In this document: positions 1 through 10,883 of the stretch, in pieces
How the letters are laid out: the number at the start of each line of letters is the position of its first letter
Numbering within the stretch: position 1 is the first letter of the stretch
Assembly (NCBI GenBank): GCA_963969395.1
Contig: OZ017799.1
Coordinates: 14,200,501 to 14,264,500, forward strand
Direction of reading: 5' to 3'
DNA length: 64,000 nucleotides
DNA from: Pseudoscleropodium purum
Lineage: Eukaryota; Streptophyta; Bryopsida; Hypnales; Brachytheciaceae
Translations under genes and position numbers: made by a program
Notes under the pieces: generated by a model
What the model saw: the letters and a program-made list of their open reading frames with translations, nothing else
Told to the model about the DNA's origin: nothing
Databases searched by the model: none

Positions 1-2
1 GT

Positions 3-330
3 ATTCGGGATAGGTGAATCTTGATTGCCAATGATTTCACGCTGTTTCTTGTTTGATGATTTACTCCACTGATACATTTTGAGAGTGAATCGGGGGGAGT
101 CTCGCGTGTCTTGAACCCTGTAGCTTCGTATCTCTTGCTTTTTTAGCTCTCTACGGTCCGTCTTCATCGAAATTGTAGACTAAAAATCAACGAGTAGATA
201 ACGATTGGCAAGCAGCTGTCGAGTCTTTCATTTGTCAAAAAGAATCCTAACTGAAGTAGCAGATATCGAATTCTCGGGATAGGTAAATTTTGATTGCCAA
301 TGATTTCACTCTGTTTCTAGTGTTGATGAT
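3..330 (+). repeat. Direct repeat pair upstream of the zipper gene
   Basis: A segment of about 58 bases at 3-60 recurs at about 269-330 in the same orientation with a handful of differences. Both contain the core GATTGCCAATGATTTCAC followed by a CTGTTTCT run and GTTGATGAT-like end. The period is about 268 bases. A short inverted repeat lies just downstream (353-368 against 416-429). I see no coding region in 1-615; this is the 5' flank of the gene that begins at 616, and the repeats could be promoter elements or the remains of a local duplication. Confidence 0.6.
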
Positions 331-615
331 CCGATTGTTGGAGGATCACCAGCTTCGATGTGATACACGTATCCTTGTACCTCCAAGTTCGGTTCCTGAA
401 AATGATATGATCGAGGTGTATCATCGAAGCCATAAGGAAATATCTTGTAATTAGTTTAACCACACACTTCAAAGACCAGCTCAAAATTTGTGCAATCTGA
501 ACAATGAGAAGCTTTCATAATAAACAATTGCGCAGAAGAGTAAACGTATTTCAACTTTGCTGATTAAAAAGCTTATTTCATTTGGAGTTTCCAGGATCTC
601 TGTGAGGAGAGCTCA

Positions 616-3600
616 ATGCCGGACATACCCTATGATACGTCACATGTTCCCATTGACTATGACGATTCCGTTATCGTAAGCTTGAGAAGTCCCTGTTCCA
701 CTCTTTTGCAATTTCTCTTACATCCAATTAGAGAGCTCTGAGATTGCGAGGTTCCTCTGATTTGATTCAATGGCATGTCCTCTGCGAAGTATCTCACGAA
801 AATATGCCAAACGAAGCGCAGGTCAAGGAAGTCCGCAATAAGGTGTCTCGTACAGATGAGAGGCGGGAGCGAAGCGAACAGCGGGTTGCTCTGGAGAGGG
901 ATGTGAGTGTCTTCTCTGGCCGTACATTATTTAGAACGTGCTTTCGGTGTGACTCACCGCATGTTTTGAATTCTTTGACTTCCCCACGCCTCAATGTTTT
1001 GGTCGACTGTCTCTTTTGGCATAAGCAGGTTTTGCAGCTACAGAGGCAGCTGATAATTGAGATGAACGTGCGTAATGCCCTCTACCGAGGAATTAGCAGG
1101 CCTCTGGGCTCTCTTCCTCGAATGTATGCCGACATACCAGTCGAGGTTTGTTGATCATCCTTGCTTTTTGACGTTTGTTACCACCTACAGAGTAGTTAAA
1201 GGTCAAATGTGAGATCATATCCTGCGTTGAAAGAGCTTCGCAAGAAGATCTGGACATTGAGCAACTTGATATGGATTTGAGGTTTGAAGAGCAGTGAAAT
1301 AACAAGAATAGGTTGCATGTAGCACAAGGGAGTTAGAAGAGTTAACCATGAAGGAAATGAAATGGACTTCACCATCTCATTTGAACTATTCCCACCTGCT
1401 AAGTGGGAGACGCCACTGTTGGTTAACTATTCTAACTCCCCTGTGTAGAGGAAAATACAGAGTTTTAGGTTTCAATTTTATAAAAGCTCCTCTTTCATTC
1501 AGGACGTGTTCTATTTGGGAGCACCCATTATACAAGTGAGGAAAAATGCCGATTTTTTTGATCTCGCAGACGAGGAATTTGTTGCTCGAGGTTGCGGTTC
1601 TTGAGGAAGAGATAGTTTCTCTTGAGAAGCAAGTCACTCACCTTGGCAGGGAAATTGAGATTGAAGGTGTGCCTGCATTGGACAAGGAGACGATCTGGGA
1701 AAGTACTGCCGAAAAACCCTTTCCAAAGAAAGTCGAGATCGTAGTTACCCCTATGGTATCACCCAGAAATTCTGCTAGGATCAGTTCAAAGGTTACTATA
1801 TCTTCGAGAAAATCCATTGACCAGAAGAACAATCCATCAAAGCCCTCGTTTTCTGCCGGTTCAAAGGTTTTAGAAAACAAAAGAAGCTTCATCAAAGTCT
1901 CGGTCCCAGCTCCTAGAAGCTCTTTAGACAAAGGCAGCTCTATAAAATCTTCAAAGTCCCCCAGGAATTCCTCAGAGTCGACGGATGTTTACTCCTTACT
2001 GCCTCCTCAGAAGCCTCAAATTCAAAGAAACAGCTCTTTCTCAAAGGCAAACCCGATTAACATCAGAGAGCTCAAAAGTAGAAGACTTTCGGTTTCGCAA
2101 AAGGAACCTCTAGAGTCTAGTGGTGCTATGCACACGGTTCCCTTCATCCCAATCAAACTTAGTCCTCCAAAAGAAGATGAAGAAAGAACTCCACCCGAAT
2201 CACCTGCTCTTGTAATCCCCGGAAAAAGTTATTCACAACCTCCAAAGATGAAAATTGGGAACCGCGGAAATACGCCAATGATAGCAAATTCGAGATCCGG
2301 TAGAACAGATTTGATAAATAGCAAAGTTGCACCTAAGACTCGCACTGTTAAAGGACGAGGCACCTCAAGACCGGCAGGACCAAACAAGGGCTTTTCACCC
2401 CCTTCACGTAATCTGCGCTTTCCACTTGCGAGCGATCCCATTTTGACCATCGCGACAATGTCATCTTCAACAGCTACGTCAAAACAGAGGATGACTACAA
2501 AGAAAGATGCTCCAGCATCAAATACAAGGACACCGCAAATCAATTGTGATTTATGTCTCCAGAAACCGGTTGATGCTGAACCAGATAACAACGCCAAGAA
2601 CAGCATGGACATTCCTTCCACTAGAAGCGAGACTGCTGGAGATTGCAAGCCGAATCACCTTCCTCCTGACCATGCGAAGGTAGTACTCTTGCTCCTTTAA
2701 TTATACACTTAGCACTTCCAAAGTGATTATTTTTAAGAAACATTAGAATTGGGGGTGGTTTTAAATGTCGTGAGTTCGAGGTGTTATTTGTTATTCCCAC
2801 ATATCACACGGAGATAGCGGAACTGATGCAAGTTCCATGTACATCAAAGACTCTGAACTTGCTGGCTTCTACTCCTGCTCTCGTCAACCTAGCCAGGCAG
2901 TCACCCTTTAATTGTGTCTTTAATAGTTTTCATGGGAAGATAAGTCAACGAAATTGTTCACATTCAAAATAACCTTCAGAATTGCCTGTACGAGACTTCA
3001 ATCTTGGCTTGAACCAAGGAACCGACTTGGTATTGTTTTCAAAGACAGTGATTAAGTTTCTGAATCTATCTGTGGGAATCTATGAGAGCAGCCTCCTTTG
3101 GCAGCCGACTCTGGTTCTTCATCCCCAGCTTCGATTTCAACAAAGCTTTCCAGTGCCAGTCCTGGTAGTAGAGGAGGTGTCCACATCAACTTCCGGCCGG
3201 ATGACCGTTATATTGGAAGTTTCATGATGATGAGGAGTGCTAGCACGAAGTATATGCGAGACTGCTATTCTGGTGAAGTTGCTGATGCACTCAGGGATCC
3301 AATCATCTATTTGAATAAGGACAATATGAGCAGTGGTACAGGCTTCCATCAAGGGCTGATGTAAGTTCCCCACACTCCTGTTTCTTGTAGCATTGAATCT
3401 TGATGAGGCGCAATCCTTAAATGTCGGAGTGAACTCTGTTCATAAAAGTGTGCATTGTTGCAGGAGCTAGCTAGAAGTATGGAGTTGCAATCACGATGGC
3501 AGAGATCTTCATCAAGCACTTCTGAATTTTTCCAATTTCCCCCGGGGCCGAATTCCCTTGGGCATGTCTAAGGCATGTCGCATGGAACGCATAGCTGAAA

Positions 3601-4015
3601 GGAGAGGACATCTTCGCTGCCTACCTCGAAGCTGCATTTCTCTGGGAATTCACCTGAAGCAATATCAAGCACTAGCTCCGAATCAAAAAGAACCCGGGCT
3701 TTGCCAGTGAACATGATCAACTTGAATGGAGATGAGCTGAATTTTTTCGTTAGCAATAACATGCCGCCAAAAACTGGAAATGTGGTCGGGGTAGTCTTAT
3801 AGTTGGCTTCACTTGATACCGAAAGTAACAAGTTTTAAACTGTCGTGAGCATCTGTCTTAGTTAAGTGACAGGAGCCCCTGCATTGGTTAAAGTTAGGGT
3901 GCTTGCCACAAAATCTCTTTTGTTATTTCCACTTCAGTTACAGAATCCAGGCACGAAGACAATGGTAGTATGGTACAAGATCGGTGCTGCAGAGATACAA
4001 ACAATTGCTCTCTGA
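616..4015 (+). CDS. MIP1 leucine-zipper (DUF547-family) protein, DUF547 domain not seen
   Basis: Proposed exons 616-675, 732-902, 1029-1145, 1570-2679 and 3938-4015 join in phase with GT-AG introns, giving about 511 residues. Exons 3 and 4 together encode a heptad-rich region: LQLQRQLIIEMNVRNALYRG, then RPLGSLPR, then LLLEVAVLEEEIVSLEKQV. This is the order of the plant ternary-complex-factor MIP1 leucine zipper that opens DUF547 family proteins. Exon 4 continues as a basic, Ser/Pro-rich low-complexity tail. Family members normally end in a DUF547 domain; I find none here, so the gene may be truncated or its 3' exons missed. A further open segment at about 4413-4624 and another at about 3108-3363 could be alternative exons, but their phases do not fit simply. 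The last exon lies in the left palindrome arm. Function is uncharacterised for most of the family. The zipper identity is firm, the 3' end is not. Confidence 0.6.
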
Positions 4016-5292
4016 CCTTGAAAAATTATTGCAACCATTCACTCACTTTATGATTGACCGTCTCATGTTTCTGCACTCACCAGGCTGCATAGAAGAACGG
4101 CTTTTGGCTCCAGTTTTCACACTACTTCCGATGTGAGTCTCCTTGGTGAAGGCTCACAACCAGGATGCTTCGAAGCCCTGTCCCAGTGTCGAGTTGCCCC
4201 AGTGGAGCCTGAGCATACTGTATGAATGTATGATTGCCATGGATGCGTATCGAAAGCTCTATTTATTGGCACTAGCTTGAGTGTATCCATATTAGTGCTC
4301 TTAACTCTGGAATTTTGGACGTTTTACCACCAAAGTAATAGTAAGAGATCTTTCGCCTCTTTCTACTGAATAATTGGAAATTTTCAACTAGTCGAACACG
4401 GTTGTTGTAGGAGTGACCTCCGCTTCAATCAACCTGGCGATCGAGCACCTGGTGGAAGCTCTGAAAATTTACCTCCGCCAACAGAGACCAACTCGTTTCT
4501 TTCGAGTGAGATTTTTCACATTGACCACAAGCTAGCTGTTGAAGAAAATCCGAATTACATAATTCTTCTGTCAATCCATGTCGTCAGGGGTGAGAGGCCA
4601 TCGATATATACAACAAGAACAGAGTAATCACTCGAAGCCATTGATAGTTACGCACAATAGAAAGGGGCCAGTTTATTCACACAAAACGAACTGAAAGGGT
4701 GGTCATCGATCTGGCCGAGATGACTCACGTCAGTCATACATGTATGCCATTGCAGGCTTAACAGTGAAGCTCCGAGCGATCAATAATCCCTGCCACTATC
4801 CAAACATTCAGCTAGCCAGGACTATCCTCTCAAGAACTCCCACAAGCCTACGTACTGACGTACACAGTTTTCTAAGACACACTAGCTGACTCCACGATCG
4901 CACCCATTCTCTTAGAAGGGCTCGGAAACCTCCATCCTGACCACCTCGGTCACTCGTTCTGTGGACAGAGGTCGTCCGTGCCATGGCAGTTGGATGAAAT
5001 CAACGGATTCGCACACAGTGCAGAGCACCACACGGACACTGAAAGACCACGAAACCACGATGAAACTGAACAGACATCACACACACCGAACACACATTTA
5101 ACATACTGTATCAAACTTCGCCACTCCCGCCACACGTACGTGGGTACGCACTGCAGGCCGGAAACGACGAACCTCGCTGCTGCTGCTGATTTCAATTAAT
5201 CCCCCACTCAGCCAAAGGGCAGCCCCACGCAGAGACATAGCTGCAGGCACGGAAGGGGTATTCGATCAGCAGCCAGCGGTAGAATTGCTTGC

Positions 5293-6666
5293 TCACTCCA
5301 TCTGGGCGGCGGCGGCGGCGTCAGTCGTGGGTACGAAGACGAGGTCGGAGTCCACGAGCCAATGGCACGCTTCGTCGCCGCGGGGAATGTTGAGCGCGTT
5401 GAAGGCCGGGTGGGTGCTGAGCCAAAGCGACGTGTCGATGTGGCACACGCCCACGGCCTGGATGTCGCCGCTGGAGGCGCTGGGCCGCAGAGTGGCGGTG
5501 ATCACTTTGGTGCCCGTCACGCGGTGGCAATAGTAAAGGGCCGACGGGAAGTTCACGACGTGGCACACCACGATCTTCTGGCCCTCGGCCACGGAGCCTT
5601 TGCGGAAGCCCGTGATGGTGACGGGAGCCTTCGAATTCGCGGCGACGGGCGTGTTGCTGGTGGACAGCACCTTCACCTTGGAACCCAGTTCGGAGGAGAC
5701 GAACTTGGCCATGGCGTCGCTGGAGGCGGCGCAGCTCATCTTCTCTCCCGGCAGCGCGCCGTAGCCGCACAAGTACGCGGCGGTGGCGGTGGCCGTGGCC
5801 AGGTCGCTGTTGAGGGCCAAGCCGAAGTGCCGGACGAGCGCCAGGGCGTTGGAGGAGGTGATTGCAGGCAACTGGCTGGCGAAGGCCGCCGACAGGAAGG
5901 CCCGCTTGGGGGCGTCATCGCGGAGGTCGGCGTCGAGCGTCATCGTGCCGCCCACCACCAGCGCGGACTCCAGAAAGAAATCCTTCTGTATATCATTGAT
6001 GGTGCTGATGGAGTGGTCGCGCTGGACGCCCGCGGCCTTGGAGGCCGCTGTTTGGAGGGTGCTCTCGGCGCACACCAGACCGTTGGAGCTGCAAATTGCA
6101 GCTACCTTGGCAGCGTCCGTTCGGTCACCGGTGAAGACGGGCCTCGCTCCGTTCACCTGCCAGTGCATGACAATGGACATCGCGTCAGTGAAATGGTACG
6201 ACGGACAAATTCGTTGGCTTCGCGATTCCATCGATCGATAGGAGCTTTCTGTTACATTACATGCATTTGCACTGGACGGTGATGACCACAAGCAATCATT
6301 GCACATGCCAGTCAGCGAGAGCAAATTGAATCAGCGAAATGAAATCACATGACTGGTTCGCGAATTAACATCCGATTTCGTTTGAACCTTCGCAATTCCT
6401 CGATCGAGAACATGCGTGGCTTGCTAGCTACATGAAATGAGAGCATGCAGCTACCTTCCGAATCCTCTGAAAGAGCATGCAAAGTACAACGGGCATGCAC
6501 GCATCCTAGCAAGCTCGAAGTTCATCACTTTGACAAAAATAAAGGAATTCGAATGGTATGCTATTCGATCGATCCAGTGAGTGCAGGATCGACAACTTAC
6601 GGTCGTGACCGCGGCCAACATGCAGAGGGTCCTCCAGACGACCATCAAGCTCCACTGGTCAGCCAT
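5293..6666 (-). CDS. BURP-domain protein, left copy
   Basis: Two exons on the minus strand, 6601-6666 and 5293-6156, separated by a 444-base GT-AG intron in phase 0, encode 309 residues. Exon 1 gives a hydrophobic leader (MADQWSLMVVWRTLCMLAAV) that looks like a secretory signal. Exon 2 holds the BURP domain: the FFLES start near residues 82-86 and four Cys-His pairs at about 220, 232, 260 and 286, spaced 10, 26 and 24 residues, the last being CHW. BURP proteins are plant-specific, usually secreted or cell-wall/vacuole associated, and linked to development and stress; the exact role here is unknown. This is a short BURP protein with little linker between leader and domain. The protein is identical to that at 16359-17732. 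A long open frame also runs upstream of exon 2 from 6324, but exon 1 supplies a better start and a leader. Confidence 0.9.
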
Positions 6667-6848
6667 GCTGCGGACGAAGGGCGTGAACGAGGGGTGTCTG
6701 CTCGTAGCACGAACAGGCAAGGAAGGATCAAAAGCAAGCAGACTGAGGCGCACACCGATGAAGCAAGTGCACTGGGTGAAGAGACGACTACTGAAGTGGC
6801 GACGCAAGGCAAGGAAGGCAGTGTGGTTGGGAATGCAGGAGGCCTTGA

Positions 6849-6855
6849 ATTTATA
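6849..6855 (-). promoter_or_regulatory. Putative TATA box of left BURP gene
   Basis: The minus strand reads TATAAAT about 180 bases upstream of the proposed ATG at 6666. It is the mirror of 16170-16176, so the two genes have the same core promoter. The transcription start is not known. Confidence 0.45.
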
Positions 6856-9204
6856 GGTAACTCATTTAACCGCCCTCTATGTTGTTAATTCATAATTGTT
6901 TCATTTTTCAAGCTTCTTGGCTTGCTCTACGGCTGGCTACCTAGCTCTACTCACCTACTAGCTTGTCAACGTCGTCCTGGCTTGAATGGATTCTTCACGC
7001 CCGCCCCCCGGCCCCCACCAGCGTGCTGCGTCCCCCGCCTGCAGGCGCTTGATTGATCATGGATCCTGCGTTGATTCCGGGCCAGCCCTGGCTCGCTTGG
7101 ACTGCTCCAGCATTGACAACGACTTGGAGATCGATCTGGTAGAAGCTATCAGTTTGATGCTGCAGCATGCGGTCGAACTGCACGCGTACGTTGTGATCTA
7201 GCCAAAAAACGCACAGGGCTGTCTCCCTGATAGTTACTTTGATTTTTTGCGTTTGCGCATGGCACTGGCCTGGGCTGCCACTAGCTGTGGGTCATGGGGA
7301 GCAGCCACCCACCTGCATGAATGACTGCATTGCCACCTGCATTGCTGTTCCTGATGTGAGTTCGGGCCGACTTGTCTCTAGCTTCTGAACCTTCGTGCTT
7401 GATTCTTTGGATTTGGGCTGCTTTCATGGAGTTCATTTTACCCTTCGTTTACATTGCACTGTTCCTCCAGATCGATGCGGGTAGAAATTAATGCCCAATC
7501 ACTTCACGTGAACGTCCAGCTCGCTGCAGGACCCCACGATTCGCCTTGCCCGTACGGATCATTCAGAGCGAGTGACTCCTTTTTAGTCCAAATACACAGA
7601 ATCAGCCAGCGACGTACGGTACCACGGTATCTGTTACCAACGTAACAGTGCCTATGTCAAAATTCTTGAAATGGGATGTCGATGAATGTTAAGATGGCCA
7701 TATACTGGCATGATTTGCCTATTTTCCGCTAAGTGTCTACATGTCGGACCGGATCGAAAGGCACGCTTTCGGTAGGGTCTATGAACATGCGTTCGTGAGC
7801 TAGCTCGAATGGTCGTTGGATAATCAAATTCCCAGACTGGATCAATTATAACACATAGCCAGCTCTCCTGTTCCATTTCTTCGAATGTGAACTCAGTTAC
7901 CGCTCGTGCATGCTGCCAAATGTTGAGTCCGTGACACTCTGGCTCGTTGAACCCCATGTCCCCATCCAAGGTCTTACCCGAAGAGTTTCACGTACGGTTT
8001 TTAATTTGCAGACACTCACGCAGCAGTAATGTACTAACAACTCGATCGACTAACAGTCGAGACAAGCAAATTTTCTCTACGCTCGAAATCCAATAATCTG
8101 CTCAAAAACTGAATGATTGCATGCTTCTTTCACTAGTGAGTGGTAACTATATAATTATGCATGAAGCACACAATTATAATGTGCCGAACTATTGGATACC
8201 TTCAAGTCGAGCTTCATCGGTAATTATATTCCTTTGTCTGGACTCTGGACTCTGGGCGAATACGCAAGCACTTTCAATGACAACTGTGGCATTAATTGCT
8301 CGAGCTAGGCATGCATTACTACAATCGTATGCTGATCGATCGACTCCTCTTCGACTTCGAGCTGATTCCCGAGGGCACTATTTCTTTGCCGTGGAGCCCC
8401 CGGTGAGCCTTGAGAGCTGGAAACATTCGAAATGCGTATACTTATGTGTGAAGGTGTGCCCCCTTTTGTTTGATCAAAACTCGATCGGCATACATTCAAC
8501 TGATTCAAGTGATTCTCTGTTTCCATTTTCTGTGATCGAAAGTGGCGTGGTTGGCTAACAAAATCTCACTTTCAGTCGTGGATTGATTGATTGCTATTTA
8601 ATTGCTCAAACGATCTCCAGTGGAAATCACCCATGCAAAAAATCAGAATTTCGGATGAATGTTTATCATCAAAGTAAATGATTACTGCAAGGATTGCACA
8701 CCCTTGATTTTTTAAACCTGTGAATTATTTTCATTGTTTAGATTTGATGGCCCCCAAAGTTCTACGATCATGTTGTATCAAACTCCAGAACCATCATTTC
8801 TAAATTGTGAAGAGTAAAAGTGCGAAACATTCAAACATTAGTTTCTTTCACTACTAGGATTTGCAAGGGTAAACAATGTTTGTCGAGTTACGATCACTCC
8901 CCTGAGCAACATCTCACAAGGAAACCCATTCAAGAACCAAATATATGTGGCTTCAATATTCTCAATGTTGTTTACACATTTGAAGGCATTGTTCCAGAAT
9001 CTTAGTCACGCTAACAGGAAGAGAAGATATAAAAATTGTATGAAGTTCTAAACCTTCACCTCCAAAACAAAAAAGGCGTCTTTTTTTACGTGTACATACC
9101 ACTCATAACCGTCATTTCTATAATACTATTGCATTGAGTTATGAAAAAAAAATTCAATTTTGAATTGCCAGGATTTCATAGTCAACTTATATAAAAATAT
9201 GAAG

Positions 9205-9960
9205 GAAAATTTTTGTGAAGTTTGACTACATAGATTTGGAAGATATTAGCATTTGAACTTTGAAGGAAATTGAAGAAATCGTTGGGAGGACATTATCTCA
9301 CTAGATTATAAGATTTGAATTGGTAACTAAATTTTTTTCCATTATTTGTTTTGTTGAAAAGTATTTATATTGAATTATTGAGTTGAGTGTCTTGAAAATT
9401 TATTTAATTAATTGAAAATTTGTATTGATCCTTCAAAATATTTAGAACAAATACATATTTTAGATATTTGTTCAAATATTTAGAACAAATATAGATTTTA
9501 GGCGAAGTAATTGCAAAAGAATTTGCCATTTTACTGAAATTTTCTATGTATGCAAAATACTACTACATTTTCAAAGTTTTTGTTACTATTCAAACATTGT
9601 TGAAAGTCATATTACAAAAATGTCAATTCCAAGTTGAACAAACGTTGTTTATAAAATTACTTAACATTACTACCTATTCTTAAGACTTGTCTATTGCAAT
9701 GCTTTTGCAACATTTGTTCTAAATTTTTTGAAGGATCAATACAAATTTTTAATTATTTATATAACTTTTCAAGACATTCAACTCAATAGTTCAATATAAA
9801 TACTTTTCAACGAAAAAAATAATCCAAAAAAATTCAGTTACCAATTCAAATTTGATAATCTAGTATGGCAATATCCTCCCAAACTTTTCTTCAATTCCCT
9901 TCAAAGTTCAAATGCTAATACCTTCCAAATCTATGCAATCAAACTTCACAAAAAATTTCC
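9205..9960. repeat. Fold-back repeat across the inner end of the left arm
   Basis: Positions 9205-9457 and 9713-9960 are inverted copies of each other at roughly 85-88 percent identity, with symmetry centre near 9582 and a loop of about 255 bases. The shared part includes GAAAAGTATTTATATTG (9356-9372) against its complement at 9792-9808. A third copy of the first about 120 bases lies at 13700-13830, in the right arm. It resembles a fold-back or MITE-type element, without an open reading frame. I could not define target-site duplications. The loop carries a short direct repeat of TTTAGAACAAATA. Confidence 0.75.
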
Positions 9961-10668
9961 AAACGGAGTAAACCAAAGATTTTTTTACAAATAAAAACCC
10001 ATTGTATAAGAAGAAAATTTCAAAAAAATTTGTTTCATTTTCAAAGATTCTTTTGTAGCCCCTGATTAGCTATTTTTACTTTGAATGGTACAATTGGATG
10101 AATGCAAGAAATAGTTGCTCATTATATTGCATTTTAGAATTAAACTAGAAAAAACTGAGTTTCTAGAATAAAATATTTAAAAATTAAATAAATTATAAAG
10201 AATTAGAGGAATAGTACATATAATATATTTCCAAGAGTATACTAAAACATTCAAGTAAGTACTCTACTGCAACCATTATAATGACACATTCAAATTTGGA
10301 GATTAATATGAAATTCCATTGTAACGGATCCACATATATATTCCAAATTGTATTTGAAAGAAGAAAATTTGAATGGAAAATTACAAATCATAATATAGTG
10401 TAATTTAGATTTGGCACTTAGACTATTAGCTCTTCGAGCTTATAGTTGCAAGAATTATTTCATTTGTCTTCTTTCAAAATTTGAAAAGGAGATACTTGTC
10501 ATTTCTTCAATAGATTGACAATATAATCTCAATCTAAAAATCATGATACAATCTTAGAATAGACATCAATCATAAAAAAATGTCACACTAACCACACAAT
10601 GGTTGAGTTTTGATGTGGATGATAGCAAAAAACACATGCCCTATTTTGCATCACCCTTTGCTCGTTGA
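9961..10668. other. AT-rich spacer, no gene seen
   Basis: Low-complexity AT-rich DNA in the spacer between the palindrome arms. All frames are closed at short intervals, and I see no recognisable gene or transposon terminus. Confidence 0.6.
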
Positions 10669-10671
10669 TTT

Positions 10672-10883
10672 CACTATAAAAAATCCACATTTTATTTGAT
10701 GAGCTTTAATTTTTTTTATTGAATTCTAGGTGATGTTTAATGCAACAAATCCAATTTTTTATGCCAACATCGATGTCACATTTTTGTTGACATAAAAACA
10801 TGGGTTTGTTGCATTGAACATCATGTAAAATAATTTAAAAAAAAATTAATGCTCATCACATAAAATATAGGTTTCTTATAGTG
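10672..10883. mobile_element. CACTA-type MITE in the palindrome spacer
   Basis: A 212-base element folds on itself over nearly its full length. It starts CACTATAAAAAATCC and ends, on the other strand, CACTATAAGAAACC. Both halves then share ATTTTATxTGATGAGC and TGATGTTxAATGCAACAAA. It is flanked by TTT at 10669-10671 and TTT at 10884-10886, the three-base target duplication expected for the CACTA (En/Spm) superfamily. There is no coding capacity, so it is non-autonomous. The hairpin form suggests transcripts from here would make small RNAs. Confidence 0.75.

Larger units (their letters stand above)
3940..9325 (+). repeat. Left arm of about 5.39-kb near-perfect inverted repeat
   Basis: Position x in this arm pairs with position 23025-x in 13700-19085. 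All mirrored reading frames compared between 4950 and 9005 are identical residue for residue, and spot checks of non-coding bases agree. The outer end is sharp: 3940 pairs with 19085 and 3939 does not. Near the inner end mismatches appear (9275, 9279, 9295, 9319) and similarity ends at about 9325. The arm contains the last exon of the zipper gene, one complete BURP gene (5293-6666) and about 2.6 kb of BURP upstream region. Apart from the BURP gene, 4016-5292 and 6856-9325 hold no convincing gene, although the 7000-7200 segment is GC-rich. Confidence 0.95.

Noticed and set aside
3108..3363. Extra exon of the zipper gene (ISTKLSSASPGSRGG to GFHQG)
   Set aside because: It looks coding-like with a good acceptor and donor, but its phases clash with exon 4 and with the next candidate, which runs into a stop. 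Left out of the model pending transcript data.
5362..6282. 306-codon open frame antisense to the left BURP gene (mirrored at 16743-17663)
   Set aside because: It is a by-product of GC-rich third positions in the BURP exon. The composition is Gly/Arg/Ala-rich with no family resemblance, while the BURP frame has all its motifs.
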